A stretch of DNA of 64,000 bases, from contig JBAMDO010000232.1 in the NCBI GenBank assembly GCA_037074765.1, positions 1 through 64,000 of the forward strand, in the 5' to 3' direction. The position numbers were made by a program, and so were the translations under genes. Shown piece by piece: positions 1 through 11,800 of the stretch (positions are counted from its first letter, which is position 1; every line of letters starts with the position of its first letter). This stretch comes from Mansonella perstans (Eukaryota > Nematoda > Chromadorea > Rhabditida > Onchocercidae). The notes under the pieces are model-generated. The model saw only the letters and a list, made by a program, of their open reading frames with translations, was not told the origin of the DNA and did no database searches.

Positions 1-554
1 AAATTTTTTTAAGTTCTTGGATTTTTCACAGTGCTTTTTGAATCTTCAAATGAATTTCTGAACTCCTGATCTCTTTCACTTAATTTTTTAAATACAACTC
101 ATAAATAGCGGAATTTTAGATTTTCTAAAATCTTTTGAAAGTCTGTGAACTTTTTGTTTTTAAAGTTTGAAAATTTTCGAATTTCTGAACTTGGATTACT
201 TCAAACTTCGGGTCCCTTTTTGAACTTTTAGAATTTTCGAAACATTCGGGGTATTCTTTAGTTTCAATTTTTACTTCAATTTGTAAACCGGAATGCATCA
301 TTTTTTGATTTATTTAAATCATTTTAAATTTTGAATTCTTTTCACTATTTTTTAAGCCATTTTGAATTAATCTGTATCATAATTCAAGTTTTAGCAGTAT
401 TTTGATATAGATCATGATTTTTTAAAACATTTCTCTTTTTTTTTTTGTTTTCAATTTTTAATTTTCCTCAGTTTTTTGATTGACCTTTGAAATTCTGGAA
501 TATTGAAGTTATTCGTGAAAGGTGTACAACGTGTCTGTTTTCAGCTTCAACTTT

Positions 555-860
555 TACTGTTGCATGCTTATTTTTGTTGATATGACTTACTTTATTGGGT
601 AATATTTTAAATTATCTTCAGTTACCAAACCATTGTTTGTTAACTTTTTTGTTTTGCATGGTTTTTTAGTTGTTTTACTCTGCATGCTTTCTGTCAATTT
701 TGCTGGCCTAATAACAGTAATTTACATCGTTCTTAGTATATCTTAATATGTTTTGTTTTGTTTTTTAGTAATTGCATGCTTACTTTTGTTAATCTAAGTT
801 ATTTTACTGGGTAGTACTTGAATTAATTGCAGTTTTCGATTTTCGTTTTGCATTTTTGTT
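555..860. repeat. degenerate direct repeat around TGCATGCTT
   Basis: Two segments of about 90 bp, starting near 561 and 772, share the same order of words: TGCATGCTTA, TTTTTGTT or CTTTTGTT, a TTACTGGGTA-like block, and a final TTTTGCAT. A third TGCATGCTT lies near 680. The copies have diverged considerably. They look like old local duplications and not a recognisable transposon. Confidence 0.4.
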
Positions 861-3329
861 TACTTCTACTTTTTGCACACCTTTTGTTAAAAAAAAAAAG
901 CACTGTATTTATAAATGTTGTTGATGCAGATCTTTTTATGGTTCTGCTACTTCTACATGCTTTTTTTGATTAATTATTTGTTATTATGAGTTCAATAAAT
1001 TTTATAATTTTGATTGGTCCAAAAATCTCAATTTGATAGTTTTGATTGATTCGAGAAGCTTGATTGGATAATTTTGATAAGTTCAACACCATGTAATAAT
1101 TTTTTATGATTTGGTTTATAGGATGATGCTGTATCACATGTGTTTAGGAGTGAAGAAACTTAGTTTCAATTCAAGCGCAGCAAAATTTAAATAAATGAGA
1201 ATTTTAAATACTCGAAATTTAGCCCATATCTCCTTATAAAATCCAATTTAAAATATTTAAATGAAGGTGGAAGAAATGCGAATTCATACTTTGAAAATTC
1301 AAATGATCTGGAAAAAAAGTTCACTGAATAAAAAGAGAAAAAAAGAGGTTTTGATATTTTTTGATCAACAAAATTTAAACAAACGGTTGACAATTAATTT
1401 TCTTTTCTGTCACCATCATTCATCCACAAAAAATTGATTTTAACAAAAAAAAAGGATGACATCATTCAATAATTTCTAAATGAGCTCTTTTTTCTCCTGA
1501 TCATAATTGATAGTTTAAGAAAATTTTCAACGATCAATGTCAATTCGTTTCTCAAACAATTCAATTAATTAAAGAAGTAAAATTACTGGAAAGTTTCGTA
1601 CGGATGTAACATTGAAATATACTACTTCGTATTGGAACCATCTGTGACAATAGTAGTCGTTAAATTTAACATTTTTATCATTCACCGTTTTCAGTTAGAA
1701 AAGAAGAAAGTGTAAATAAACACTAACAAACTTTGCGAAAAGGAACTAATTAACAGTGTTGGTAAATTAATACTCTATTCCAAAAACAATGTTTAGACCA
1801 AAAAACAAACAAAAAAAAGTTGCCATCTTTCGAGGAAAACGAAGAAAATTTTCTCTCCAGTTCAATAATTCATGTCAAATTCTGATGTGTTACTTTCTTC
1901 TCATTGAAATTAGTTTACAACAAATTTAAAAAAAGGAAGAAAAAAACAAAAAAGGAAAAAGGAAAGAAAACAAGAAGAAAAATTATCATATTTATAATTT
2001 ATAAATATGCTAACTAGTGGAATGATAAAAATATAGAATGAAAGAAAAATGGAAAGAGAAGGATGAAATGTTAGGAATAATGACAATAAATAATTTCAAA
2101 TTTAGCAAAATATTAATGAAAAATTGTTTCAAGGACAATAAAGTAAGCAATTACTAACGAATATAAATGGAATGAATAATAGCGATAATGAAAGTTCTTG
2201 ATCTAAAATTACAATAGAAATGTGGTAAGACTGAATGAACTGATAAAGTAAGCCATTTTATTTAAAGAAATAAAGTCGGATCATCTATTGATAGTGTAAA
2301 TAGTGATAAAATATTTCTCATATTTGTTTGTCTTTTTTTTTTGGTAAATTTACAAAAACTTTTCTTTCTTTTTTCTAAGTTCATGCTTCTCCTGAGACTT
2401 TATTTTAATTAAAATGATGCATTTATTTAATGTGACTAATTTTTCTCATCTTTACTTTTCGAAAATATTTCAAACTTAAAATCATTTGTTCTCAGAAATT
2501 TTCTTTTTTTTTTCATTCAACATAAAGAATGGGTGAAAGGGCAAAGGTTTTCAGTCATAATATTTTGAAAAATGTTAACAAATCTTGCCGATCGGTGTTC
2601 GGGAATTTTTTTCTTTCTTTTTTCTTTTCTTTTTATTTTGTATTGCACTCTTATTGAAGTTCAAGTTCGTTTGAATGATCATCTGAAATGATATCTTCTT
2701 GACTTTCTCAGTTTCTTTCTTTTTTAAAAAATGATGTAGGAGAATTGGAGAATTTGATGGGAAACATTTTGTATTATTTATAGTTATTTCAAAAGTTTCA
2801 AGCAGCTGGATTTTCATGATGCTTACATCAATTTAATTTATCACTTCATGATAAAATTTAGCTAATTATCATCACATTATATAATTGAATTCATTATCAT
2901 CATACAGTTATTTGTTTAGAAATTTTGTAGAGATGCTGTCATATTAAACTATCGTTGCGGTCATATTGTCGGATTGTAGCACTGTAGATTGTAGTTTCCA
3001 TTGTCATGTTTATGATCGTTGTAATATTGGGTTGCATTTTCGTCGCTGTCATATTGTATTACATTGTCACTGCCACATCATCGTTTTGTGACCATTGTCA
3101 TGTTGTGATTGAATTCATTTCTTTTAATCAATTTTAAAATTTCAAAAACATTTAATTTGTTATGAAATCCATAATTTTTTTTATTTTTTTGATTCACTTT
3201 TTCTTTATTCATCCCTATTTATTTATTCTTTTATTCATCCAAGATATGTAATCAATTTTCGTTACACTTTTCTAAAACAATTGAAATATTCAATTTAATT
3301 TTTACAACGTTTTTCTTTACTTTATACAC

Positions 3330-3515
3330 ATATACATGTGTGTATATGTGTGCGTGTATGCGTGCAATGCATATGCGTGCGTATATGCGTGCGAAGCATG
3401 TGTGTGCGTGTATGCGTGCGATGCATATGCTTGCGTGTATGCGTGCAAAGCATGTATGTGCGTGTATATGTGTATGCGTATATATGTGCATGTTTGTTTA
3501 TATGTACGTGTATGT
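3330..3515. repeat. 54-bp minisatellite of alternating purine-pyrimidine (TG/CG/TA) DNA
   Basis: Two near-identical 54-bp units lie at 3352-3405 and 3406-3459, with a decayed third copy to about 3490. They are built from GTGTATGCGTGC, ATGCATATGC and GCATGTGTGT words. The tract alternates purine and pyrimidine almost throughout, a composition known to favour Z-DNA. Because 54 is divisible by 3, open frames rich in Cys/Val/Tyr (+) or His/Ala/Thr (-) run through it. These are periodic artefacts and I do not call them genes. Confidence 0.8.
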
Positions 3516-5419
3516 GTAATGTTTAATGAAGATATGAAATTGTCGTACTATTTGTTATCTTCATTAGTTAATTTTTCTTATTTTCCAGTTTTGAATAAGA
3601 TTTTATTTCTTGAAAATTTTTACCTTTTTAAGTTCAAAACTTTGTTTTTTCGACATATTGAACTGTTACAAAATTCTACATTTCAATAATAATAATAATA
3701 AGATATGAAATGCTGGTATTACCAATGTATGCTATCAAAATACTTTATTTAAAATTTCACTTATAAGTTAAACAATTTACTGTTATTTAATCTCTTATCA
3801 ATTTTTCATAAAAATTTTTAATTTATTACTATCTAAAATTTTGTGCAGTAAAACCATATTACTTATGGAAGCATTTCAGAAAAAAGTCGGAATTTCATAG
3901 TAATTTCTGGCTTTTCTAGAAAAGTAACACATAAAACTTGTTTCTCTTTTGACTTCCAGTTTTACATATGAAATTTTTTTTCCCTTTTTTTGTTCCTAAC
4001 TTGGAATATTTTGTGGAAAATTTCGTCTAGAAAAACGAACTTCAAGTTTGTATTTTTAAATTAAATTAGCTTACAAGTTGGCGAATACGCTAATGATCCG
4101 TCCTTTCATAGTTTCTTTTCGCTTTTGATTGTTATTTTCGTTAATCATTTAACATTTTACCTGTTTGAAACTTTTGGAAATTGAAATTTTAAACTATCAC
4201 AGACTGCTAATACTACCAGTTACAAAAGGTTAACCACAGTAAATGTCTGCAATTCACATATTTTCAGCTTTTTTTGACAACGCAGTTCAAACAAATTATT
4301 TTTGCTACACAACAATTTCGAACTAAGCCAAATTTTTGCAGCTAATGCAAAAATTTCACTGTTTCGTGGAATATTTCAAGTAATAGATTTATTCTCTAAT
4401 CCTTAAATTCTTCCTAAAAATTGCATTGAGTTAATTATTTTTATTGATTGGTTAAACATTAATAAAATTCCCTACAATCGCTTTTTTTCATTGTGATAAA
4501 TTGATAAAACAAATTTATTAATTATGTAATTCTTTCTTACACTAATAAAACAAATTCGTGCTGTCGTACCGATATATTGAAAAAATTGAAACAGTTTTCA
4601 ACGTAACAATTACTTTCACAGATTTAAATATCAGTTGCAACAAATATCGAGTGAAATGCATAATAAAACAAAAATAAACAGATTGCCTTATAAGGCAATT
4701 CGGTAATTTTAAAAGTTATTTGAATAGGTATCATTTTTGGCGAAATTGAAATAATTTGAATGCTCGAAATAATAATAATAATAAAATAATAATAATGCTA
4801 TAATAATGGCATATTAGGAAAAATATAAAAGATCTAGTAATAACGTAGTATTAAATCTTCTGAAAATTTGAAAGAAATTTTTTGTTTTAAAAATTTTTAC
4901 ATTTTTTCTCATACATAATGCATACTTAACTATTGTAACATAAGAAACTTATAAGTAACACATACAAGGATAAATATGATCACAAGATATCTTTTTTTTC
5001 CCTTTTTTTTTTCAATCACGAAAATTTTATTGAATTAAATGTCAAATATATTTCACTTTTTTTCCCCGCACAAAAATTACTTTCTTATAGCAAAATTCAT
5101 TCATTTCCTTTCTGGTTTTAAACTTGCCTGTGTCATATATTTTTACTTCTTTTTGTTTTTTGTTTTTTGTTTTTTTCAAATAAATAGCGTTTGTTTGCTC
5201 TTATAATACCGGTTTCATTTGCCCAATTTTTCTAAAAATGATTTTTTTTTTTTGTTTTCACGTAACAAGAAATAGAATTTAAATCATGATGGGAAGCATT
5301 GGTCATTAATTTTCCCTTGTGCTAAACACACGTTTCAGGCCATTTTAAACCAGATTAAATTTTCAACTTTTTTTGTCCTTTTCTTTTTTTCCTTCCTTTC
5401 TAACTTCCTCTTTCCTTCG

Positions 5420-5464
5420 GTTTGTATGACAGTCAGTTCCGTAGTTTGTATGACAGTCAGTTCC
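5420..5464. repeat. 24-bp tandem repeat, two copies
   Basis: The 21-bp word beginning GTTTGTATGACAGTCAG occurs at 5420-5440 and again at 5444-5464, separated by three bases. The copies are identical, so the duplication is recent or conserved. No gene context. Confidence 0.85.
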
Positions 5465-7955
5465 TTATGTACTTTTCTTTGATTAGGACAACAAACAATA
5501 ATTTTTCAAAAGTTGAAAGAAATCTATGGTTTAATTCAAAAATTAACCTATATCTTAATTAGAAACGTACTAAGATTTAATGCTTTATAGAATGAAAAAA
5601 TGAACCTTTAGTTGAAAATATGGATATTGACTGTCCTTCCTTTCTTTCACAATTTCATTGGGAATAAGGTAATTTGCAACCATCATTTGCTAATATTGTT
5701 ATAAGGCCTGTCTCACCAGGCTAAATCTCCAAATCTTGGCCGTATATGTGTTGAATAGTACTTTCATAAATTATCAGCCAATATTTCTGAGCTTTTTTTT
5801 ACTCACTGGCATAGAACACAATTCCACCAAACTTGTTCAAAAAAAAAAAAAAATTGAAATTAAGAATTTTGCTATTATGGACAATTATTGACTTTAGGTG
5901 CTAGCAGAGCTATTAGAAAACAAAATATTTTTACAATTTCTTCTATTCCGAAATTTTTTTATAGACTTATTTTATTTTAATTTTTTAAATTTACCTTAAA
6001 CCATTCATATCAGTATTTATCTTCCAATTTGACCATATAACTACAAAAAATTATGTGATAGCTGAATTTCATGCTCTATTTGAAAAGATCGGAAATCAGG
6101 AATGTTTTCAAGGAAGCAGAATAAATATTGAGCAAAACATTTATTTATGATAATTCTAAATTTCTAATTTAATGTTTTCCGAAAAAGCTTCAGCAAATTC
6201 GTTTCAGCTGTTTAAATCTCTTTTTTGAGATTCGATGTATATCTAATTTTTGTAATCATCTTGTAGGCTGCTTTAGCCTTGCTGAATAACATCTTGAATT
6301 TTTAATTTGTTAAAATCCTTTCTTCGAAATCACACTTCATGGACAACAAACCGGAAATATTCTACTGGATAACTTTTATTCTAAATACCACTCTTCTCCA
6401 ACTGTTGCTTCTAACATTAGTATCAAGTAGTTGGCCACTTTGCTAAAATGTAAATTTAAAATTCGCATGCAAATAATTGCACCACTGGCATAGATAAATT
6501 TATTGTAGAATATTTAAAAAATATACATCAGCATGGCGACATCCTGAAAAAGATTAACCATTCCCGCTGAAAGTTCCTTTTCTTTTCATCACTAAGATAA
6601 TGAGACGAAAACGGTTAACTGAAAAATAAGAAACAAAGCAAAAAAAATCCTGTTCATGTTTTTTTGCAATTTCGCAGCTAATAATGTTGTTGAGTCGAAA
6701 GTGACGTAAAATATATGTGCAAAAAGAATAGCAGTGCTGTTCGCAAGTATCATTTTAAAGCCAAGGTGCTTGATATAGATTTTTTTTTGCATTTCATCCG
6801 CTTCAACTCTTGATTTGAAATATATTTTCTACTAGTAAAACGGATCACTAACGTCATAATTTTAATGCTTTATACCAAATAATAATTAGACTGAAAATAA
6901 AATTTAAACTTTTACTGAAACATAAGCTTGCTTGCATTTTATAAATACATACATATACGTACATACACATGCACGTGATTTAGTGTGTTGTACCAATTTA
7001 TCTATTTCGAGAATTTTTACACTATACTTTACCAGCTGTGTTGTGCCGATCATTTTCACCACCTTACTTCAGACAGCACTTTTTGTTCATTCTTTTTAAC
7101 CCATTACCTATGCGTCCATCTTTCGGAAAGTTCGAAATTGTTATTTACTTAGATTTCATTAAATAAAAAATGATCACTTTACAGTGAAATAAACGAATTA
7201 AAATTAAAATGGGAATAGTAAAATTCTCGTTCAATAATCTAATGCTTCAGCAAAAAAAAAAAAAACTTCGATAACTTATCGATTAGGACAAATGATATAT
7301 GGTACAGTTGTAGCTTAATTAATTTATGACCTGCATATAAGATGACTTGTTTTTCTCACTTCTTCGTTATTTTTGATGTTTGAAGTGGAACGAACGAATG
7401 AACGATTCCTTTTCCTATCGATCAAAACTTATAAATAAGGTAGAGAAGGAGAATGAAAAAAATGCAAGTTGAAATATTTGATGAAATGTTGAATTACAAT
7501 TCTGTGTCATCTCCAAGACAAAGAAAAAAGCATAACAATGATTTAATTTTCTAAAGCCCTTTTTCGAAGTAATATTTGAGAAAAAAAGAAGAAGAAAAGA
7601 AATCAACAAACAAAAAAAAGGCCAGTGATATGATAATAAGCTATATAGCTCAAGATTATTAATTTGATTTGCTTTTGTTTTTTTTCTCCAATCACTTAAA
7701 TATGTTGGTTTTTATTGTCAATTAGTTTTTAAACTGACTAGGATTGGAAGGTTCTTTTTTCTTCTTTTCCTGAAGGTCTAATTATTGTTACCTGATTTTA
7801 CACTTCTAATCGTCAGTTATTTTTCAAACAAATATTTCAATCTTTTATCATTTAATGAAATTGAAGAATGAAATGATTTTCAGGATTTTTTTTATTCAAT
7901 GGGATTAGCAACTTTATTTACAACTTACTAAATTGCTACTGATTAAATTGTTCAA

Positions 7956-8771
7956 ATGACTGAAATGGTCAGATATACTATGACAGATTTCAATCAGTTT
8001 GCTTCATCGCTCTATATCATGGATTCGTCAAAAGTAATCACGGATGTTTTCCATGCAACTATCGAAAACAGATCACAGTCAAATGTAATTATCATGAATA
8101 CTGATGATTCACTACAAATCCCAATCAAATGTGATCAGGAGAAAATTAATATTAAAATAGGAGGAAAACGACGATTTATCAAGAAGAACAAACATGGAAG
8201 TAAGTTTATTCTTTTGCAGTTTAAAAATACTTTACAAATACTTTTTTCATAGATCCAAATTTTGGACGACATATCTGGATTGTATTTCGAAGCGTAAAAT
8301 GCTAAAATATATAAGGATAGTCTGAGCAAGGGTCATAAAAAGGTAATGGCAAAAATGAAAAATTTGTTTCAACTAGCTTTTATGTTATTATAATGGTAGA
8401 AATTTTTACATATTTCAAAACAATTTACTTCATGCCCACTTGAAAATCAAGCCTACATGTGAGTGTAGTAACTTCAGGAGGAGAATAAATGATGTAAAAA
8501 TCTTCGAAATGAAATCTGATATAATTAAAGGAAAGAAATTCGATATTTAGTTTACGTCTCTATGAGCTTTCTGAATTGTTTCCATATTTTTCATGCGACC
8601 CTATTTGTCAAGAAGTCAAGCTTATAAAGCTTTTCATCGGAAAGATCTAATCTATTTGATCACACTTTGAATTCTCTGAGAATTTTTCAAAGTTCTGATT
8701 GCAAAACAAATTTTATATTCTTTTAATTTTTAATATTCTTTCCGACCTCAAAATAACAGTTAGTTATTTCC

Positions 8772-8806
<35 letters not shown>

Positions 8807-11800
8807 CAAACTATTATCCCCATAAATCATTTAGCACTAAAAATTTTTAAACTTGCTTTCTTTTTTGTGAGGGAAAAAAACAAGTTATTTTTATACTTAA
8901 AGTTTATTGCTCGACATATAATACTTCAGATACCGCAATTAAAAATCTTATTTTCTTTAACTTCTTTTTTGTAACGAAAGCATAAATAAATATCAAATAA
9001 TAAAATATCATATGCTTAATGACACCTGTCTTTTGTCATGCCCTCCATTCACAAAAAATTTTCCGCCTCATACTTGTTATATGTTACTAAATGTTGATTT
9101 CTTTTCAAAAAAAGAAAGAAAAATCGAAATTTAGAATTTCATTTGTTATAAAAGTTTTTTAAAACAATATGAATAAATTGCTAAAAGTTGAAAAGAAAGT
9201 TTGAAGGACTTTTTTTTTCTGTTTTTTTTTTGCAAACTTATAAAAATTTTTCGAATGGTTTTCAATCAATATTTTAAGATAAGAAAAGCCTATTATGAGT
9301 TAAAGGTAGCAGTATAGATACTATTTGGCTTAATAATATCGTAAATTCAGATCAAAAAAAAAAAAAAAAACTAAATTTTATTCGAATTTGAAGTTTTGAA
9401 TAGAAAAGTTTTTTCTCCTTTTTCTTTTTTTCACACATTTTTGGTTACTTATTTTACTTTCATTTTAGTTTTTTTTATTTGTAGAAATAAAATTATCAAT
9501 GGGATGAATTGCATAGTATCACATGTTATCATAGCAATAAATATACTATTAATGCGACAAAATTTTACGACAAAAAAATAATTTCAACAAATTTGTTTTT
9601 GGCTTTTTTTTTTTGCAAAGAAGTGACAAAGTGTAGAGCAGTGTTTGTTACATGTATGCATGTAACCGATTATCACTCACGTGAAATGAAAATTATTCCT
9701 ACGGTTAGTTGTATAGAAGTGAAAAAAGCCGCTGAAAGAGAGAAAGAAGAAAGAAGAAAAGCACAATGAAAAGAAAAAGATAGGACGAAGAGAGAGAGAG
9801 AGAGAGAGGAAAAGAGAGAAAGAGAAGGATAGAAACTCAACAACTAATGACAGATAGTCAATCGATCCGTATGGCATCCTGGAAACGGAGGAGAGCTTTC
9901 CAGGAGTGTAGAATGACAAACTCTTTCCACTCCTCTATTCTCTCTGGGCTTTTTGCCTTCAATAATTTCCTACTATTTACACTCTATTTCTAATTATTCA
10001 TCACGTCATCTGACGTTTCTTCTATTACATTTCTGTATTTTTGTTAATATTTTAAATTTTTAAAAATTTGTAGAAATTAATAAAAAAAAAAAAAAAGCAA
10101 CTATTTAATCGCATAATATAATTTTTAATTCAGTGATTTGTTCGTTTTTTTTTTTTTTTTTTTCTTTCAATGGAAAATTAACGAAGAAAAATTTCATAGT
10201 TTCATCGCAATTCTCTTTATTTTTTTCTATTCCCGTTCATTTGATGTTTCCGAGTTTTCATGATGCCCAATGAGAGAAAAATTAATGGCCAATCAATGTA
10301 ACATAAGTAAGGAATGTAAATGCATAGGGATAGATACATGATATGTGTATCGTAGAGAGAATAGCAAAAAGAATTTTGTTGTACGAAATGAAAATTTGGT
10401 ATTGTTTAAAACAGAACAGTTTTAGATAATGAACTAAACTCTAATTTACAGATTATTTTTTTTTTTTTTTTTTCACTGATATTTGATAAATTTAATGAAA
10501 TTTCTTACGTACTAAACTAAAAAAAAAAATTACGCTACGATGTCATCTATACTTTCAATAATAATAATAATATCACGTACGTTTACCATTTGTATGTTAT
10601 CCTTTAACGTATGAGACCTAAAAGTTAGTTGGTAATCGGATGAATTTCACCAGTCCACCGTGATGGAATTTCCCTAAAATGGCGAAAGATCCCGCATTTT
10701 TCTAACATTTTTCTACAATGTGCATCTTTCATCAAACTCCTGCACCTTTCGAACCGATATGCCTAATAACAGTAAGTTTTGAAGTTTCAGTAAATTTCAT
10801 AAAGTATGGCATTTAATCGGAAAATGAGATCTTCAAGGTACCAGGATAGCATAACGTTCACCATTTCTGTTACATGCACTTCAACTTATCAAAAACGTAT
10901 TAAATCGTTGCAGTTGTGCAGTTAGTCGCATGAATGGTACTCTTCCTTACTTTTGACATATCATTTCGTTAAATATCTCATCTTTTTATTCATGAAAATT
11001 TCCACTTAATTAGTTGAAAATAATCGTTTTGGTTCCCAAAAAATGTTGCAAATGATTTGTTGGAGTTGTGTCCACTCATTAGGCGAATGGTTTTCTTTTT
11101 TTGTTTCAACCAGTCAAGGGAAGAATGGATTCTTTATTTTATATAAATAGCTCATTTAAAATTTGCCAGATTTCTTATAAGTACTACACATGCAGCATGT
11201 TTACATGGATTTCAGGAAGATTCCCATCCGTTTAAAGTATCAATAGTTCTCAAAAGATTTATGTGACGGTAAAGAAAGTAGAAATTTATATGTTTTTTTT
11301 TCTTGTTTAAGGAGTAGAATTTCGAAATGGCGGTATTTTTGAGGCAAAGACAGGTTGTTATTATTTGGATTCTTCTTTTTTTTTGATTTAGAAAGAGAAA
11401 AAATTCCGGATGGCACATTGTGTGTTGTTTGCTCGGATTTGGCTAGTGGTATCCATTATTCGGTTGCCAGTTGTAATGGTTGTAAAACATTCTTCCGACG
11501 TGCGCTTGTGGTGCGTTTTTCCTTATTTATCCTTTGCCTTTATTTGAAATGAAAAACAGAACCACAAAGTTTGTGGAAATAGTCATATCTTGGCATAATC
11601 CTTGCGAGATTTACGTGAATCAAAGTATTGTTATTTGCTGTTTAATTTTGCTTTTTTTTTGTATAGAGAATGTTCATTGTAAGTAATTCAAATATAATTG
11701 TGACTTTCAATTTTTCAGAATAAGCAAGCTTTCCAGTGCCAATTTTCCGATGATTGCATCGTTGACAAGTGTAAGTTTTTGTGTAATAACATGCAGCAGA

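Larger units (their letters stand above)
1..7955. other. AT-rich region without a supported gene
   Basis: I read both strands and found no chain of exons with matching splice sites and coherent protein. The open frames are short, low in complexity (poly-F/K/N) and fit chance in AT-rich DNA. Contents: T-rich stretches, a degenerate repeat near 560-850, a 24-bp tandem pair at 5420-5464, an alternating purine-pyrimidine minisatellite around 3330-3515, and ACAT-type microsatellite sequence at 6945-6975. It is upstream of the nuclear receptor gene and may hold its promoter, but no specific element can be named. Confidence 0.6.

Noticed and set aside
3252..3689. Long open frames on both strands (up to 117 codons) across 3250-3690
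   Set aside because: They come from the 54-bp repeat, whose unit length is a multiple of three; composition is Cys/Val/Tyr or His/Ala/Thr periodic and there is no splice or start context.
9396..9919. Overlapping frames of 61-86 codons on both strands in receptor intron 1
   Set aside because: Poly-Phe/Ser/Leu or Lys/Glu composition caused by T-rich and GA-repeat tracts; no splice connection to the receptor exons.
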